From NCBI GenBank assembly GCA_029240245.1, contig JARBTJ010000003.1, positions 1 through 64,000 on the forward strand: a DNA stretch of 64,000 bases, given 5' to 3'. The DNA is from Herbinix sp. (GTDB taxonomy: Bacteria > Bacillota > Clostridia > Lachnospirales > Lachnospiraceae). Positions 17,351-27,397 of this stretch are shown here, in pieces (position 1 is the first letter of the stretch; the number at the start of each line of letters is the position of its first letter). The notes below the pieces were generated by a model. That model was not told where the DNA came from. It was given only the letters and a program-made list of their open reading frames with translations, and made no database searches. Both the position numbers and the translations under genes were made by a program.

Positions 17351-18802
17351 ATGAGTAAAGAATCATTGAAACTTGGAAAGCAAACTGACCTGTCTATTTT
17401 TACGGGCACAATGGTTGAAATGACTTGGACCGAGGTGAAAAAGTCGGCTGAAAACGGAGAAGTTGTTTTATTTCCTATTGGAATTATAGAGGAACATGGA
17501 CCTCATATGGATCTAAGTCCCGATGTTTACATGGCTTACCTATTTTGTAGGTTTCTAAAACAAAGTTTGGAAAGAAAGAATATTCGCTCTATTATTGCAC
17601 CTCCCTACTATTGGGGTATAAGCGAGGAAGTGAAAAATTATCCTGGGACTTTTTCTGTTAGACCTGAGACATTTAAGTCAATGTTGATTGATATATTTAA
17701 TTCATTGAGTTCATGGGGATTTACCACAGTGTTTATCATTAATTCTCATGGAGACCATACTCATGTAAATATAATAGAACAAGCCGTTAAAGAAATGCGT
17801 GACCATAAAAACATGCAGATATACAATTTGGGAAGTTTGAACATGGATGTTGAGAATCCTCCAGTTTTTCCTCTACCACGGGATGGAAAATTTGAGCCAG
17901 ATTTTCATGCTGGAGCTAACGAAACTGCGGCAATGTACACGTTTTATCCACAGAAAGTCAATGTGGAGTTGGCAAAAGAATTAAAACCTCAAAATAGCTT
18001 TCACCCATTAGGATATTGTGGAGACCCAGCCAGCTTTTCGATGGAAAGAACTGTTATTGAGTATTATAAGGCTGATTTAGAAATGGACACATTAAAAATC
18101 GAGGCTGTACTAAAAAAGAATGAAGAAATAAATAAAAATCACGGTGGAGAGACAATGCAAATTGAACCAATGAGTGACTTTTTTACAGTTCGTTTGGAAG
18201 GTTATGAAGACGTTATGCTAAATAATGTTGGGAATAAAGACGGCTATACAAAATTGGCAGAACTATTGCCACAAAAAGTAGGTGAACTTTTAGACTTAGG
18301 TTGTGGTACTGGGCTGGAACTTGATGAAATATTTAAAACAAGACCATTCATCAAAGTTACAGGGATAGATTTGACGCAAGCCATGCTTGATAAGCTACAA
18401 CAAAAACACCCAAAAAAAAATCTTACGCTAATAAATGCGAGCTATTTTAATTATGATTTTGGCATTGAGAAATACGACGCAGCAATATCTTTTCAAACAA
18501 TGCACCATTTTTCACATGAAGATAAAATCAGATTATATTCCAAAGTATGTGCGGCATTAAAGTCAGGTGGTCAATATATAGAGAGTGATTATATGGTAAC
18601 AAGCCAAGCAGATGAAGATTTTTTCTATAGTGAATACCAGAGATTACGAAACGAACAGGGTATTCCAGATGGTGAATTTTATCATTATGACACTCCATGT
18701 ACTGTTGATAATCAAATTTCAATGCTATATAAAGCAGGGTTTAGCACTGTAAAAATGGTTTGGAGAGTTATGAATACAACCATAATTGTTGCTCAGAAGT
18801 AA
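17351..18802 (+). CDS. Creatininase-family amidohydrolase fused to a SAM-dependent methyltransferase
   Basis: Residues 1-268 are a creatininase-family metallohydrolase: EEHGPH (47-52), NSHGDH (131-136) and the later acidic ligand in GANETAAM (Glu191). Residues ~269-483 are a class I methyltransferase with motif I LLDLGCGTGLEL (~313-324), then GIDLTQAML and QTMHHF. The junction reads N-H-G-G-E-T-M-Q-I-E-P-M; the underlying GGTGGAGAGACAATG looks like an old ribosome-binding site and start codon. So two genes appear joined by loss of a stop. Start at 17351 has GAGGTGG upstream. It lies 77 bp after the Eis-like gene. The substrates are unknown. Confidence 0.88.
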   Translation: MSKESLKLGKQTDLSIFTGTMVEMTWTEVKKSAENGEVVLFPIGIIEEHGPHMDLSPDVYMAYLFCRFLKQSLERKNIRSIIAPPYYWGISEEVKNYPGTFSVRPETFKSMLIDIFNSLSSWGFTTVFIINSHGDHTHVNIIEQAVKEMRDHKNMQIYNLGSLNMDVENPPVFPLPRDGKFEPDFHAGANETAAMYTFYPQKVNVELAKELKPQNSFHPLGYCGDPASFSMERTVIEYYKADLEMDTLKIEAVLKKNEEINKNHGGETMQIEPMSDFFTVRLEGYEDVMLNNVGNKDGYTKLAELLPQKVGELLDLGCGTGLELDEIFKTRPFIKVTGIDLTQAMLDKLQQKHPKKNLTLINASYFNYDFGIEKYDAAISFQTMHHFSHEDKIRLYSKVCAALKSGGQYIESDYMVTSQADEDFFYSEYQRLRNEQGIPDGEFYHYDTPCTVDNQISMLYKAGFSTVKMVWRVMNTTIIVAQK

Positions 18803-18847
18803 ACATATATTTCTTTAAGTAATTCACTGTACATATCATATTTATTT

Positions 18848-18879
18848 AAGGGTTCCGTATATACGAATATGGAGCCTTT
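18848..18879 (+). terminator. Probable terminator after the fusion gene
   Basis: AAGGGTTCCGTAT pairs with ATATGGAGCCTTT with two wobbles and one mismatch. The following T-run is weak. Confidence 0.5.
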
Positions 18880-19517
18880 AAATTTAGATTCCATTCTCTT
18901 TAAAGTTTTGATGTCAAACGGTTTATTCAGATAAATTTAATAAACTAAAACATCTGACTTTCGCACAATGACAAGGTGCGAGATTTTATATGTAGGTAGA
19001 TTTATCGAAAGACCGACCCTGAGTCCAAAAGAATATAAACAACAATATCCGTCGCTGTGTGTGACCTGATTTTCTGGACAGGTAAATCCAGAAAATCGAT
19101 TATATTTCTTAGAGTTGTGGCGTTTGGGTGTGCCTTTGTCTGATTATGTAGGAGTGGAAATGTGAATGTTGGTGGGCATTTTTACAGGAATGTAGACGGA
19201 CAGGGACTTGACGGATTTTTTTAGTTTGCTTATATGCTTGAGAGAACGTATATGTCCGCATATGATTGGCACTACTGTTTATTTGAAAGATAATTGTTAC
19301 TTGACGTGGAATTGCCCTCCCTCATCAAGATAGACAACCTTGCCTATCGTATCAATGGATAGTCAATCAGATAAAATAACACCTTAAAGTTAGCAATCTA
19401 TTTTTCTTCAATTTAAATTTAATAATAGTTCCTTTGTATTTTATAATTTCCGCTCCATATTGATATAATAATTATATAAGTTTATATGATTAAAATCCAA
19501 CAATAAGGAGTACAAAG
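18880..19517. other. Gene-poor stretch with an 11-bp inverted repeat
   Basis: I see no supported gene. GATTTTCTGGA (19068-19078) and TCCAGAAAATC (19087-19097) are perfect inverted repeats, resembling debris of a mobile element. An open 33-codon frame at 18968-19069 has no ribosome-binding site. The last 80 bases are AT-rich and probably hold the promoter of the downstream gene. Confidence 0.45.
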
Positions 19518-21632
19518 ATGAATACAACCGAACATGTAACAAATAAAGGTCAAGGTACTACTAGAATACCCAATAAATTATTAAATGAAAAATCCCCCTA
19601 TCTTCTCCAACATGTTTATAACCCGGTAAATTGGTATCCATGGTGTGAGGAAGCCTTTACAAAGGCCAGAGAAGAAAATAGGCCAATCTTTCTAAGTATC
19701 GGGTACTCGACCTGCCATTGGTGTCATGTAATGGCCCACGAATGCTTTGAAGATGAAGAAATCGCCGAAATGCTCAATAACAATTTTGTCAGCATAAAGG
19801 TGGATAAAGAGGAACGCCCCGATATTGATACTGTCTATATGACCGTCTGTCAGGCGACGACCGGACATGGTGGCTGGCCTCTAACCATATTAATGACGCC
19901 GGATCAAAAGCCCTTCTACGCAGCTACCTACATTCCGAAGGAAACACGGTATGGAATGATTGGTCTCTGGGATTTATTAAATCAGGTGAATAGGCAATGG
20001 AAGTCGAAACAGGAAGATTTAGTTCGTACCGGCGATCAACTCGCCGATATCATGAAGCGAGAATTTGAATGCAGATCCGATTCCGGTACCGTATCTAAGG
20101 ATCTGATCGACTTAGCCGTAACCCAGTTTAAGCAAAACTTTGACCATGATTTTGGTGGTTTTGGCAATGAGCCGAAGTTCCCTACTCCTCACAATCTCAT
20201 GTTTTTGCTTCGATATGCCAGTCAGACTGCCGATGAGCAAATACTTTTCATGGTGGAAAACACATTAAAGCATATGTACCGCGGTGGCATTTACGATCAC
20301 ATCGGTTATGGCTTTTCGAGATATTCAACAGATGCGAAATGGCTGGTGCCACACTTTGAGAAAATGCTTTATGATAATGCTATGCTGACCATCGCTTATC
20401 TTGAAACCTATCAATATACAAAGAATCCTCTCTATCGGATGGTAGCAGAGCAGACCTTAGAATATATTCGCAGAGAAATGACCGACCGGGAAGGCGGCTT
20501 CTACTGTGCCCAAGACGCTGATGTCGAAGGCGTCGAAGGAAAATACTATGTATTTACTCCGGACGAAATCAATGCCATCTTGGATAACAAAGACGGTTCC
20601 TTCTTCTGTGATTATTTTGACATCACCAAAGATGGCAATTTTGAAGGTGCCTCCATACCGAATCTGATTAAAGCACCGGAGCTAAAATCGAACAATGAAA
20701 GAGTTGAGCATTTATGCGAAAAGGTTTATTCGGAAAGATTAAACCGTTATAAGCTGCATAAAGATGATAAAATATTAACCTCCTGGAATGCCCTTATGAT
20801 ATCCGCCTATGCAAAAGCAGGACAAGTGCTCCAAAAGGAGGAATATATTGATGTAGCAAAGAGAGCGGTCGAATTCATCAATACAAGATTAACCGATGAG
20901 GAAGGAATGCTTTATATCAGATACCGGGAAGATAAAAAGGCATATCTGGGGCTTCTCGATGATTATGCCTTCTACTCCATGGCACTTCTTTGTCTTTACG
21001 AAACCACGTTCGATATTGATTACTTAAAACGAGCCGTTGTCTTAACCGACAAAATGATTGATCAGTTTTGGGATTCGCAAAGCGGAGGCTTTTTCTTAAA
21101 TTCCAAGGATTCCGAACAACTCATTTACCGACCGAAGGAGGTTTATGACGGAGCGATCCCCTCCGGAAATTCCGTAGCGGGCTATGTGTTACAAAGACTA
21201 TCTAACTTAACAGCTAATCCTCATTATAAGGAATATGCTGACAAGCAATTAAGCTTTCTTGCAGGACAGGTGAAGGATTATCCGGCCGGCCACAGCTTTT
21301 CCTGCATGGCAATGATGGAGGCATTGTATCCGTCCAAAGAAATAGTTTGTATTGCTGCCAGAACGAATTCAGCCTATGCAAATAACCGGGCGGCAGGTAT
21401 CCAGGAGGATCATCAGGAGCTCCTTGATTATCTGGCAAATAATTTCGAGCCGAATACTGTAGTATTACTAAAGAGCCCTAACAATGAGGACGAATTAATT
21501 AAAATAGCGGATTATGTCAATAATTATCATATTATAAATGATAAGACCACATATTATATCTGTGAAAACCACAGCTGTCAGGCTCCAAGAAATGATCTTC
21601 CGGTGGTTGAAAAAGTGATTCAAAAAAAATGA
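19518..21632 (+). CDS. yyaL: Thioredoxin-domain protein, DUF255/YyaL family
   Basis: The N-terminal ~170 residues are the DUF255 thioredoxin-like domain with [10 protein letters not shown] (Cys66, Cys69). The remainder is an (alpha/alpha)6-barrel-like glycosidase-fold region ([36 protein letters not shown]). Length of 704 aa is typical of bacterial homologues of SPATA20, whose reaction is not established. AAGGAG precedes the ATG. A decayed fragment of a related gene lies 5.2 kb upstream in the same orientation. A terminator follows at 21666. Confidence 0.93.
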   Translation: MNTTEHVTNKGQGTTRIPNKLLNEKSPYLLQHVYNPVNWYPWCEEAFTKAREENRPIFLSIGYSTCHWCHVMAHECFEDEEIAEMLNNNFVSIKVDKEERPDIDTVYMTVCQATTGHGGWPLTILMTPDQKPFYAATYIPKETRYGMIGLWDLLNQVNRQWKSKQEDLVRTGDQLADIMKREFECRSDSGTVSKDLIDLAVTQFKQNFDHDFGGFGNEPKFPTPHNLMFLLRYASQTADEQILFMVENTLKHMYRGGIYDHIGYGFSRYSTDAKWLVPHFEKMLYDNAMLTIAYLETYQYTKNPLYRMVAEQTLEYIRREMTDREGGFYCAQDADVEGVEGKYYVFTPDEINAILDNKDGSFFCDYFDITKDGNFEGASIPNLIKAPELKSNNERVEHLCEKVYSERLNRYKLHKDDKILTSWNALMISAYAKAGQVLQKEEYIDVAKRAVEFINTRLTDEEGMLYIRYREDKKAYLGLLDDYAFYSMALLCLYETTFDIDYLKRAVVLTDKMIDQFWDSQSGGFFLNSKDSEQLIYRPKEVYDGAIPSGNSVAGYVLQRLSNLTANPHYKEYADKQLSFLAGQVKDYPAGHSFSCMAMMEALYPSKEIVCIAARTNSAYANNRAAGIQEDHQELLDYLANNFEPNTVVLLKSPNNEDELIKIADYVNNYHIINDKTTYYICENHSCQAPRNDLPVVEKVIQKK

Positions 21633-21665
21633 GATAAATTCATTGGCCAATTAGCATATCGTATC

Positions 21666-21700
21666 ATAAGCTGCTCCGAGTAATCCGGGGCAGCTTATTT
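21666..21700 (+). terminator. Terminator of yyaL
   Basis: ATAAGCTGCTCCG pairs with CGGGGCAGCTTAT, followed by TTATTT. Confidence 0.75.
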
Positions 21701-21799
21701 ATTTCATTCATTTACTTATATAATTACATAGCAAGTAAATATCCTTTATCCTAGAGCCAGTATCCCGCCAGGAATTTATGAAAATCTGAGTATTCCCTC

Positions 21800-21845
21800 T
21801 TGACGCATATATCACTCTGATATATAATATATCAGAGTGATATAT
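21800..21845 (+). promoter_or_regulatory. padR promoter embedded in a 39-bp perfect palindrome
   Basis: TTGACG (21800-21805), 17 bp, TATAAT (21823-21828). ATATATCACTCTGATATAT (21807-21825) and its exact complement (21827-21845) meet at one central base over the -10. This is very probably the PadR operator, giving autoregulation of the padR-glycosyltransferase operon. Confidence 0.85.
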
Positions 21846-21866
21846 TTATTTTAAAGGAGGTTTCCT

Positions 21867-22445
21867 ATGGCCATCAAAAATAAAACCAAATATGCTATCC
21901 TGGGTGTACTATGTTTGAAGCCCTGCTCAGGTTATGATATTAAAAAATTCTGCGATAAAACCATTTCCCATTATTGGAGCGAGAACTTCGGACATATTTA
22001 CCCTGTATTAAAGCAGCTTCAGGAGGAACATTTTATCCAACCGTCCGAAGACAAGGCTTCCGCTAAGCGTAACGTCTTTCAGATTACCGATGAGGGTAAG
22101 AGGGAGTTTGTAGAGTGGCTGATGCTTCCGCCCGAGATACAATCACCCCGCTCAGAGCTCATGTTAAAGCTTTCCTTTGGTAATTATATTGCGATTGAGC
22201 ATGTCATTGCGATGCTAGGAGAAGTAAAGGACCGTAATATTAGAAATCTCGCGTATTACAGAGAATTAGAAGGCTCTTATCTTACTAATGATGCGGCCAA
22301 AAAAGACCCTGCCTTCCCCTACTGGCTGGCTCCATTAAGGCATGGAATTTTAACATCCGAGGTAAACATACGCTGGTGTGAAGAAACTGTCCAGAATATA
22401 AAACAATATGCTCCAAGCAATTTAGAGGAGGATGCTTATGTCTAA
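21867..22445 (+). CDS. PadR-family transcriptional regulator
   Basis: The winged-helix N-terminus (YAILGVLCLKPCSGYDIKKF, then HIYPVLKQLQEEHFIQ, NVFQITDEGKREF) is typical of PadR, and the C-terminal helical dimerisation region follows (192 aa). PadR proteins repress detoxification or efflux genes and are released by ligand. The 39-bp palindrome over its own promoter is the obvious binding site. AAAGGAGG precedes the ATG. It overlaps the glycosyltransferase start, so the pair forms an operon. Confidence 0.93.
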   Translation: MAIKNKTKYAILGVLCLKPCSGYDIKKFCDKTISHYWSENFGHIYPVLKQLQEEHFIQPSEDKASAKRNVFQITDEGKREFVEWLMLPPEIQSPRSELMLKLSFGNYIAIEHVIAMLGEVKDRNIRNLAYYRELEGSYLTNDAAKKDPAFPYWLAPLRHGILTSEVNIRWCEETVQNIKQYAPSNLEEDAYV

Positions 22446-23625
22446 CATTTTATTTGTGAATGGAAGCATACACGGCCATATTAATCCTACCCTTCCTGTC
22501 GTTAAGGAATTGGTCCGCCGTGGTGAGGAAGTAACTTATTTTTCTACCATTGATTTCAAACAGAAAATCGAAGAAACCGGTGCAATCTTTATGGATTACG
22601 GACCGCAGCTAACACAGTTTTTTCAGAATTTCCGCCCTCGTGGAAACCATCCCTTTTATTCATTGATTGAATTCATGCTCGCTATGGACAGAGTGGTAAT
22701 CCCTATTGTTCTTCAAAAGACAACCAATATAAAATTTGATTATATAATACATGACGTCATGTTCGGCGGTGGAAATATACTTTCGAGGTTACTGAATCTA
22801 ACAGCAATAGCCACCTGTAGCTCGTTCGTTATGGAGAGGCTGCCGATACCTGACCATATGTTGGAGCCTGGTTTCCATCCCCAATTGGATTGTTTTTTTC
22901 AGGAATTTGAAGCGGCAAAAAACGAATGGGCCATAGGAAGTTATAAGATCACCGATCTGTTTTTTAAGAAAGAAAACTTAAATTTTGTATTTACATCAAA
23001 GCTATTCCAACCCATGGGTGATTCCTTTGATGATACCTACCGATTTGTCGGCCCCTCCATTTCAGATCGTGATGAGGTGCCCGATTTTGTAGTAAGGCAG
23101 ACGGAAGAGGAGAAAATAATTTATATCTCATTGGGGACAATAAATAATCAATACATTAGTTTTTATCATCAGTGTATGGATGCATTTCGAGAGGAATCTG
23201 TCAAAGTCATTATGTCCGTCGGTACCAAAACTGATCTCTCCGCACTACATCCGATCCCGGATAATTTTGTTATCCGAAATTATATACCTCAGCTTGAGGT
23301 TTTAAAGCAAGCGGATGTATTTATCAGTCACGGCGGACTAAACAGCGTCAGCGAGGCTCTTTTCTACGGGGTACCTGTTATCGCCATTCCACTTGCCAAT
23401 GATCAACCGATGGTAGCACGAAGACTCACGGAATTAAGAGCAGGCTGTGAACTTAAGATGACGGATATCACCCCTGAGCTGTTAAGAGATACTGTTCACA
23501 GTCTTTTGTCTGATCAAGCTTATAAACATAGTACGATCAAGGTAAAGGATTCTTTCCTTCAGGCGGGAGGATATGCAACAGCCGTAAATGAAATACTTCG
23601 TTTTATATCCGATTTACAGAATTAG
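22438..23625 (+). CDS. MGT-family UDP-glycosyltransferase
   Basis: The 395-aa GT-B enzyme is like macrolide glycosyltransferases. The C-terminal nucleotide-sugar motif is FISHGGLNSVSEALFYGVP, followed by PLANDQPMVARRL. The N-terminal acceptor domain opens with FVNGSIHGHINPTLPVVKEL. Members inactivate macrolides or glycosylate lipophilic compounds using UDP-sugar. GAGGAGG is six bases before the ATG at 22438; the ATG at 22432 lies against it. Control by PadR suggests induction by a toxic small molecule. The acceptor is unknown. Confidence 0.92.
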   Translation: MSNILFVNGSIHGHINPTLPVVKELVRRGEEVTYFSTIDFKQKIEETGAIFMDYGPQLTQFFQNFRPRGNHPFYSLIEFMLAMDRVVIPIVLQKTTNIKFDYIIHDVMFGGGNILSRLLNLTAIATCSSFVMERLPIPDHMLEPGFHPQLDCFFQEFEAAKNEWAIGSYKITDLFFKKENLNFVFTSKLFQPMGDSFDDTYRFVGPSISDRDEVPDFVVRQTEEEKIIYISLGTINNQYISFYHQCMDAFREESVKVIMSVGTKTDLSALHPIPDNFVIRNYIPQLEVLKQADVFISHGGLNSVSEALFYGVPVIAIPLANDQPMVARRLTELRAGCELKMTDITPELLRDTVHSLLSDQAYKHSTIKVKDSFLQAGGYATAVNEILRFISDLQN

Positions 23626-23680
23626 GGTCAACAGAAAATCCTTTCCCGCTCCTTCTATTACTGTGATTTTAAATTCAACA

Positions 23681-23763
23681 AATTAAAGTGTTGCTTGATT
23701 GATAGCACCGAAAGCTGTAACAAAGCATCTCGGTTTCTTCCACTAAGCAACACTTTATTAATT
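23681..23763 (+). terminator. Long-loop hairpin after the glycosyltransferase gene
   Basis: AAAGTGTTGCTT (23685-23696) pairs with AAGCAACACTTT (23745-23756), flanked by AATT on both sides. The 48-base loop contains a smaller ACCGA/TCGGT pair. It may be a terminator, but the loop is long. Confidence 0.45.
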
Positions 23764-23925
23764 GAATATTATCTTTCTTCTTGCTGCAATCCTATTCCAG
23801 TTTCTAGATGAAGCGAGAATTATACAAAGTAATACGCAAAAGCAGGTACCTGTTGACAGCTAGGTTTAGATACTATTCTGGCACTTATTCGAGTACAGGT
23901 ATCGTATTAATAATTCTGGCAATAT

Positions 23926-25551
23926 TTAATCCTGATTCAGATATTTCTTAAGTGTACTTCTCACAGCGCCTTTACCCTCAATTAATTCAACAAACATTCC
24001 CTCAATCTTTTCACCAAGTCCTGCCTCATACAGATTAACGGAAAATATTTTTTCATTGGAAAGAATGGGTTTTAACTGCTCATGAACCGATTTTGTAACA
24101 CCCAATGAGATGTCCTTTATATATTCCTGCAGTTGTATAAGCAATGGGTCCGGGCTTGGAGTAAAGGGATTACCTTCATCATCAACACCCATTAGATATC
24201 TGCACCAGGCAGCTATCACAAGTGGTATCAGGGTTAGGTCACTTGCCTTAAGACGGTTGCTTTTTTCATATGCCTTGATGGTCTCGCCAAAGCGAACCGG
24301 TAACTTTTGCGAGGTATCGGTGGCTATTCTTTGTGGCGTATCCGGCATAAATGGATTAGGAAAACGAAGTGTAAGTACCGCCCTGATAAAATCCTCCGGA
24401 TTAATTACTCCGGGATGAACCACCACCGGCATACCCTCGATATACCCAATTTTGTGCACTAATTGATTTAAATCAGGGTCCTTCATCTCTTCCCAGATGG
24501 TTTTATAGGAAAGAAGACAGCCAAATATGGCAAGCGCTGTATGCAAAGGATTTAAACAGGTGCACACCTTCATTTTCTCCACTTTATCAACGGTCTCCCG
24601 CTCTGTAAAAATGTAACCTGCTTTTTCGAAAGGTGGTCTGCTATTCGGAAAGGCATCTTCTATAACCAGATATTCTGTTTCCTCAGCATTTACGAAAGCT
24701 GATACGTAGGTATTTTTACTTGTAACAACCAGCTCCGCATCCTCAAATCCCTCCTGCAGAAGTATTTTCTGTACCTTTTCATCCGGTCTCGGTGTTATCT
24801 TGTCAATCATGCTCCAGGGAAAGGAAACCATATTTTTATCCAATAGGTAATCCAGAAATTCCTTCTCGATTAAGTTGCCTTCCACCCATTTCTCAGCGTA
24901 GGTTTTTACCGAGGCAAGAAATTTGTCCCCATTGTGAGAACAGTTATCCATGCTTACCATAGCGATCGGCAAACCATGGTTGGAGCTCTTTATTCCACTC
25001 TGATATCTCTCATACAAAAGAGCTGTAATTTTTCCCATCAGATGGGACGGGTGCTCCATACCCTCTTTAAAGTCCTTTTTGACACCCTCTAAATATTCCC
25101 CGTTCATATCGGTTAAGCTATAACCCTTTTCGGTAATTGTAAAGCTTGCCAGCTGTAGGGAGGGATTACAAAAGATTTCCTTTAGACGTTTCCAGTTGTC
25201 CTTATGATAAGGATCTGCTACCAAAGTTTCTGCAACGGACCCGATTACTTTTTTCTTAAGGCTACCATTTGCTTTTAATTCCACCAATAAGCTAAGATCG
25301 TTGAACGGTTTATATACCTTATCAATCACTTCATAGTCATGGCCTCCACATACAATAACGCCTTTATCGTAGCTGCCCTCATTTAATAGCTTTTCCAGAC
25401 CTGCCGCCAAAAACGCTCGAAAGATATTTCCGCCTCCAAAATGAATCCAGGCAGGACTTTTCCTGGTATTATTTCTCATCTGCTCCCTGTCATATTCGGG
25501 TATTTCATACCCTTTCTCCTTCCAGGAAGCATCATAATTAATCAGCTTCAT
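23926..25551 (-). CDS. uxuB: Fructuronate reductase / mannitol dehydrogenase family
   Basis: The 541-aa polyol dehydrogenase has the Rossmann start WIHFGGGNIFRAFLAAGLEKL and the family's SFPWSMIDKITPRPD stretch, then the C-terminal helical domain (VCTCLNPLHTALAIFGCLL). UxuB reduces D-fructuronate to D-mannonate with NADH. It follows uxuA on the same strand with 154 bp between, so it completes the glucuronate branch. The assignment rests on family plus neighbour. TAGGAG precedes the ATG. Confidence 0.9.
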   Translation of the reverse strand: MKLINYDASWKEKGYEIPEYDREQMRNNTRKSPAWIHFGGGNIFRAFLAAGLEKLLNEGSYDKGVIVCGGHDYEVIDKVYKPFNDLSLLVELKANGSLKKKVIGSVAETLVADPYHKDNWKRLKEIFCNPSLQLASFTITEKGYSLTDMNGEYLEGVKKDFKEGMEHPSHLMGKITALLYERYQSGIKSSNHGLPIAMVSMDNCSHNGDKFLASVKTYAEKWVEGNLIEKEFLDYLLDKNMVSFPWSMIDKITPRPDEKVQKILLQEGFEDAELVVTSKNTYVSAFVNAEETEYLVIEDAFPNSRPPFEKAGYIFTERETVDKVEKMKVCTCLNPLHTALAIFGCLLSYKTIWEEMKDPDLNQLVHKIGYIEGMPVVVHPGVINPEDFIRAVLTLRFPNPFMPDTPQRIATDTSQKLPVRFGETIKAYEKSNRLKASDLTLIPLVIAAWCRYLMGVDDEGNPFTPSPDPLLIQLQEYIKDISLGVTKSVHEQLKPILSNEKIFSVNLYEAGLGEKIEGMFVELIEGKGAVRSTLKKYLNQD

Positions 25552-25705
25552 GTAGAACTCCTATCTGCCCGGTTCGGGCTTTTATCTAACGAGTAGATTT
25601 ACTTACTGATCTTCTTGTTTATTCATTCTCTTATAACTGTTCTCTATATTTAAACCACCTATTAATTAGTTCGCTAATTTACTACCTGCATTAATACCAC
25701 TTTTA

Positions 25706-26779
25706 TTAATTACATCCCTTACCGATCGCTTCCCATAAGCCGTTCAAATAGACCGCTCCAAGGGCACGGTCGTATAAGCCATAGCCGGGTCTTGCCACTT
25801 CACCCCAGATCATTCTGCCATGGTCCGGGCGAATGACACCATCAAATTTAATTTCATATAAAGCTTTCATAATCTCGTACATATCGAAATTGCCATCGGA
25901 GGATAAATGTGCACTCTCATGGAACATATCTTCACCCTCATATTTTATATTTCGAATATGAGCGAAATGAATTCGCGGGCTGATTTTCGGATTTCGGATA
26001 ATTTTGGGTAAATCATTCTTTAAATTGCTGCCCAGTGATCCGGTACACAGGGTAAATCCGTTATACATGCTGTCATTTAACGAAGCGATTTTTTCAAGTG
26101 CTTCTTCACTGGTTACGATTCTTGGCAGTCCAAACACACTCCAGGCGGGATCATCCGGATGGATTGCCATTTTTATCCGGTGTTTTTCACACACCGGCAT
26201 AATCGCATCTAAAAAATACTTTAAATTCTCCATCAGCATTTGGGCAGTAACATTCTTATATTTTTCAAAGAGGTCCATAATTTCATCTTTCCGGTTTGGT
26301 TCCCAGCCTGGTAAGACGAAGCCGCTGCTGCCCTTTTCGATCCGCTCAAACATGGTTTCCGGGCTGATACCCTTGATGACTGCCTCATCATAGGCAAGAG
26401 CGGTGGAGCCATCCGCAAGAGGCATCGCCAGATCCGTCCTTGTCCAGTCAAAGATCGGCATAAAATTATAACAGACCAGATGGATGTCTGCCTTTCCCAG
26501 ATTTTCCAGAGAAATTATATAGTTTTCAATATATTGATCCCTGGACGGTAAACCAATTTTTATATCTTCATGGATGTTAACGCTTTCAATTCCGGATAGC
26601 TTTAATCCGCTGTCTTCTACCTCTTGCTTCAACTTATTAATATCCTCAAGGCTCCAGGCTTCGCCTGCAGGGATATCATGAAGAGAAGATATCACACCGC
26701 TTACTCCAGGAATTTGTCTAATCTGCTCTAAGGTTACACTATCATTTCTGCTGCCAAACCAGCGCAATGTCATGTCCAT
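25706..26779 (-). CDS. uxuA: Mannonate dehydratase
   Basis: It dehydrates D-mannonate to 2-keto-3-deoxygluconate. The 357-aa protein begins MDMTLRWFGSRNDSVTLEQI, which is diagnostic of UxuA. The metal-site regions MAIHPDDPAWSVFGLPRIV, FTLCTGSLGS, RIHFAHIRN and VIRPDHGRMIWGE are intact. AGGAGG precedes the ATG. It is the first gene of uxuA-uxuB; the downstream kinase and aldolase are not in the window. Confidence 0.96.
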   Translation of the reverse strand: MDMTLRWFGSRNDSVTLEQIRQIPGVSGVISSLHDIPAGEAWSLEDINKLKQEVEDSGLKLSGIESVNIHEDIKIGLPSRDQYIENYIISLENLGKADIHLVCYNFMPIFDWTRTDLAMPLADGSTALAYDEAVIKGISPETMFERIEKGSSGFVLPGWEPNRKDEIMDLFEKYKNVTAQMLMENLKYFLDAIMPVCEKHRIKMAIHPDDPAWSVFGLPRIVTSEEALEKIASLNDSMYNGFTLCTGSLGSNLKNDLPKIIRNPKISPRIHFAHIRNIKYEGEDMFHESAHLSSDGNFDMYEIMKALYEIKFDGVIRPDHGRMIWGEVARPGYGLYDRALGAVYLNGLWEAIGKGCN

Positions 26780-26932
26780 AAATACTTCCTCCTAATGTAT
26801 TAAACTGTTACCTTAAGTATTTCATTTTATGATTCATTTTGCAAGTATTTCTAAGTATTTTTCCAAAGAAGTCCTCAAATATTGGACGTTTCTTGCATAT
26901 GATATACTAACGCTTACCATGAGGTGCCAAGA

Positions 26933-27214
26933 ATGTTGAAAAACTGGGTTTATGAACCGCTGGTTTCGTATTATGATTCACTTTTGTTTTATAATTCAAT
27001 CAGTCGGTATAAAGACCCATATTCCTATAAACCGATCGCTATCGCAAAGCGGGAAGAAATAGGTCTCAAATACCGCTTTTTATGTGTTGCTGTCCCTAAG
27101 GAAGCAACGCAACCTACCTCCCATTTTGCTTTAATAGAAATCTATAAGTCCGAAAAAGGTATGCCTTATATCACCCGTTTACATAGGATTTCATCGGATC
27201 ATTTCCTGGATTAA
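26933..27214 (+). CDS. Small conserved-looking hypothetical protein
   Basis: This 93-aa protein has no signal peptide. It opens with MLKNWVYEPLVSYYDSLLFY and holds a strand-rich middle (YRFLCVAVPKEATQ). GAGGTG lies six bases before the ATG at 26933, preferred over a GTG at 26924. A hairpin with T-run follows at 27309. It is divergent from uxuA. I do not recognise the family. Confidence 0.6.
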   Translation: MLKNWVYEPLVSYYDSLLFYNSISRYKDPYSYKPIAIAKREEIGLKYRFLCVAVPKEATQPTSHFALIEIYKSEKGMPYITRLHRISSDHFLD

Positions 27215-27308
27215 TGCATTCGCTTCCTGTTACCTTTTCACACGATAATGATTCGTCACACCATGAATGAATTACATAGTAATCTATGGTTTATGTTATT
27301 ACAAAAAA

Positions 27309-27346
27309 GAAGGGATTGGCTGATTATTTGCCTTCCCTTCCTTTTT
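27309..27346 (+). terminator. Terminator after the small hypothetical gene
   Basis: GAAGGGA (27309-27315) pairs with TCCCTTC (27334-27340), followed by CTTTTTG. It also faces the 3' end of the minus-strand gene at 27398. Confidence 0.6.
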
Positions 27347-27397
27347 GCATTATATGGCTTATTTCTTTATACTCATTACTTTTTTATACTGCTTCGA

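Noticed and set aside
18968-19069. A 33-codon open frame in the gene-poor stretch after the fusion gene
   Set aside because: No ribosome-binding site and no recognisable domain.
23836-23911. AAAAGCAGGTACC shared with 3037 as a possible second dispersed repeat
   Set aside because: Only 13 bases match; both sites look like independent minus-strand terminators.
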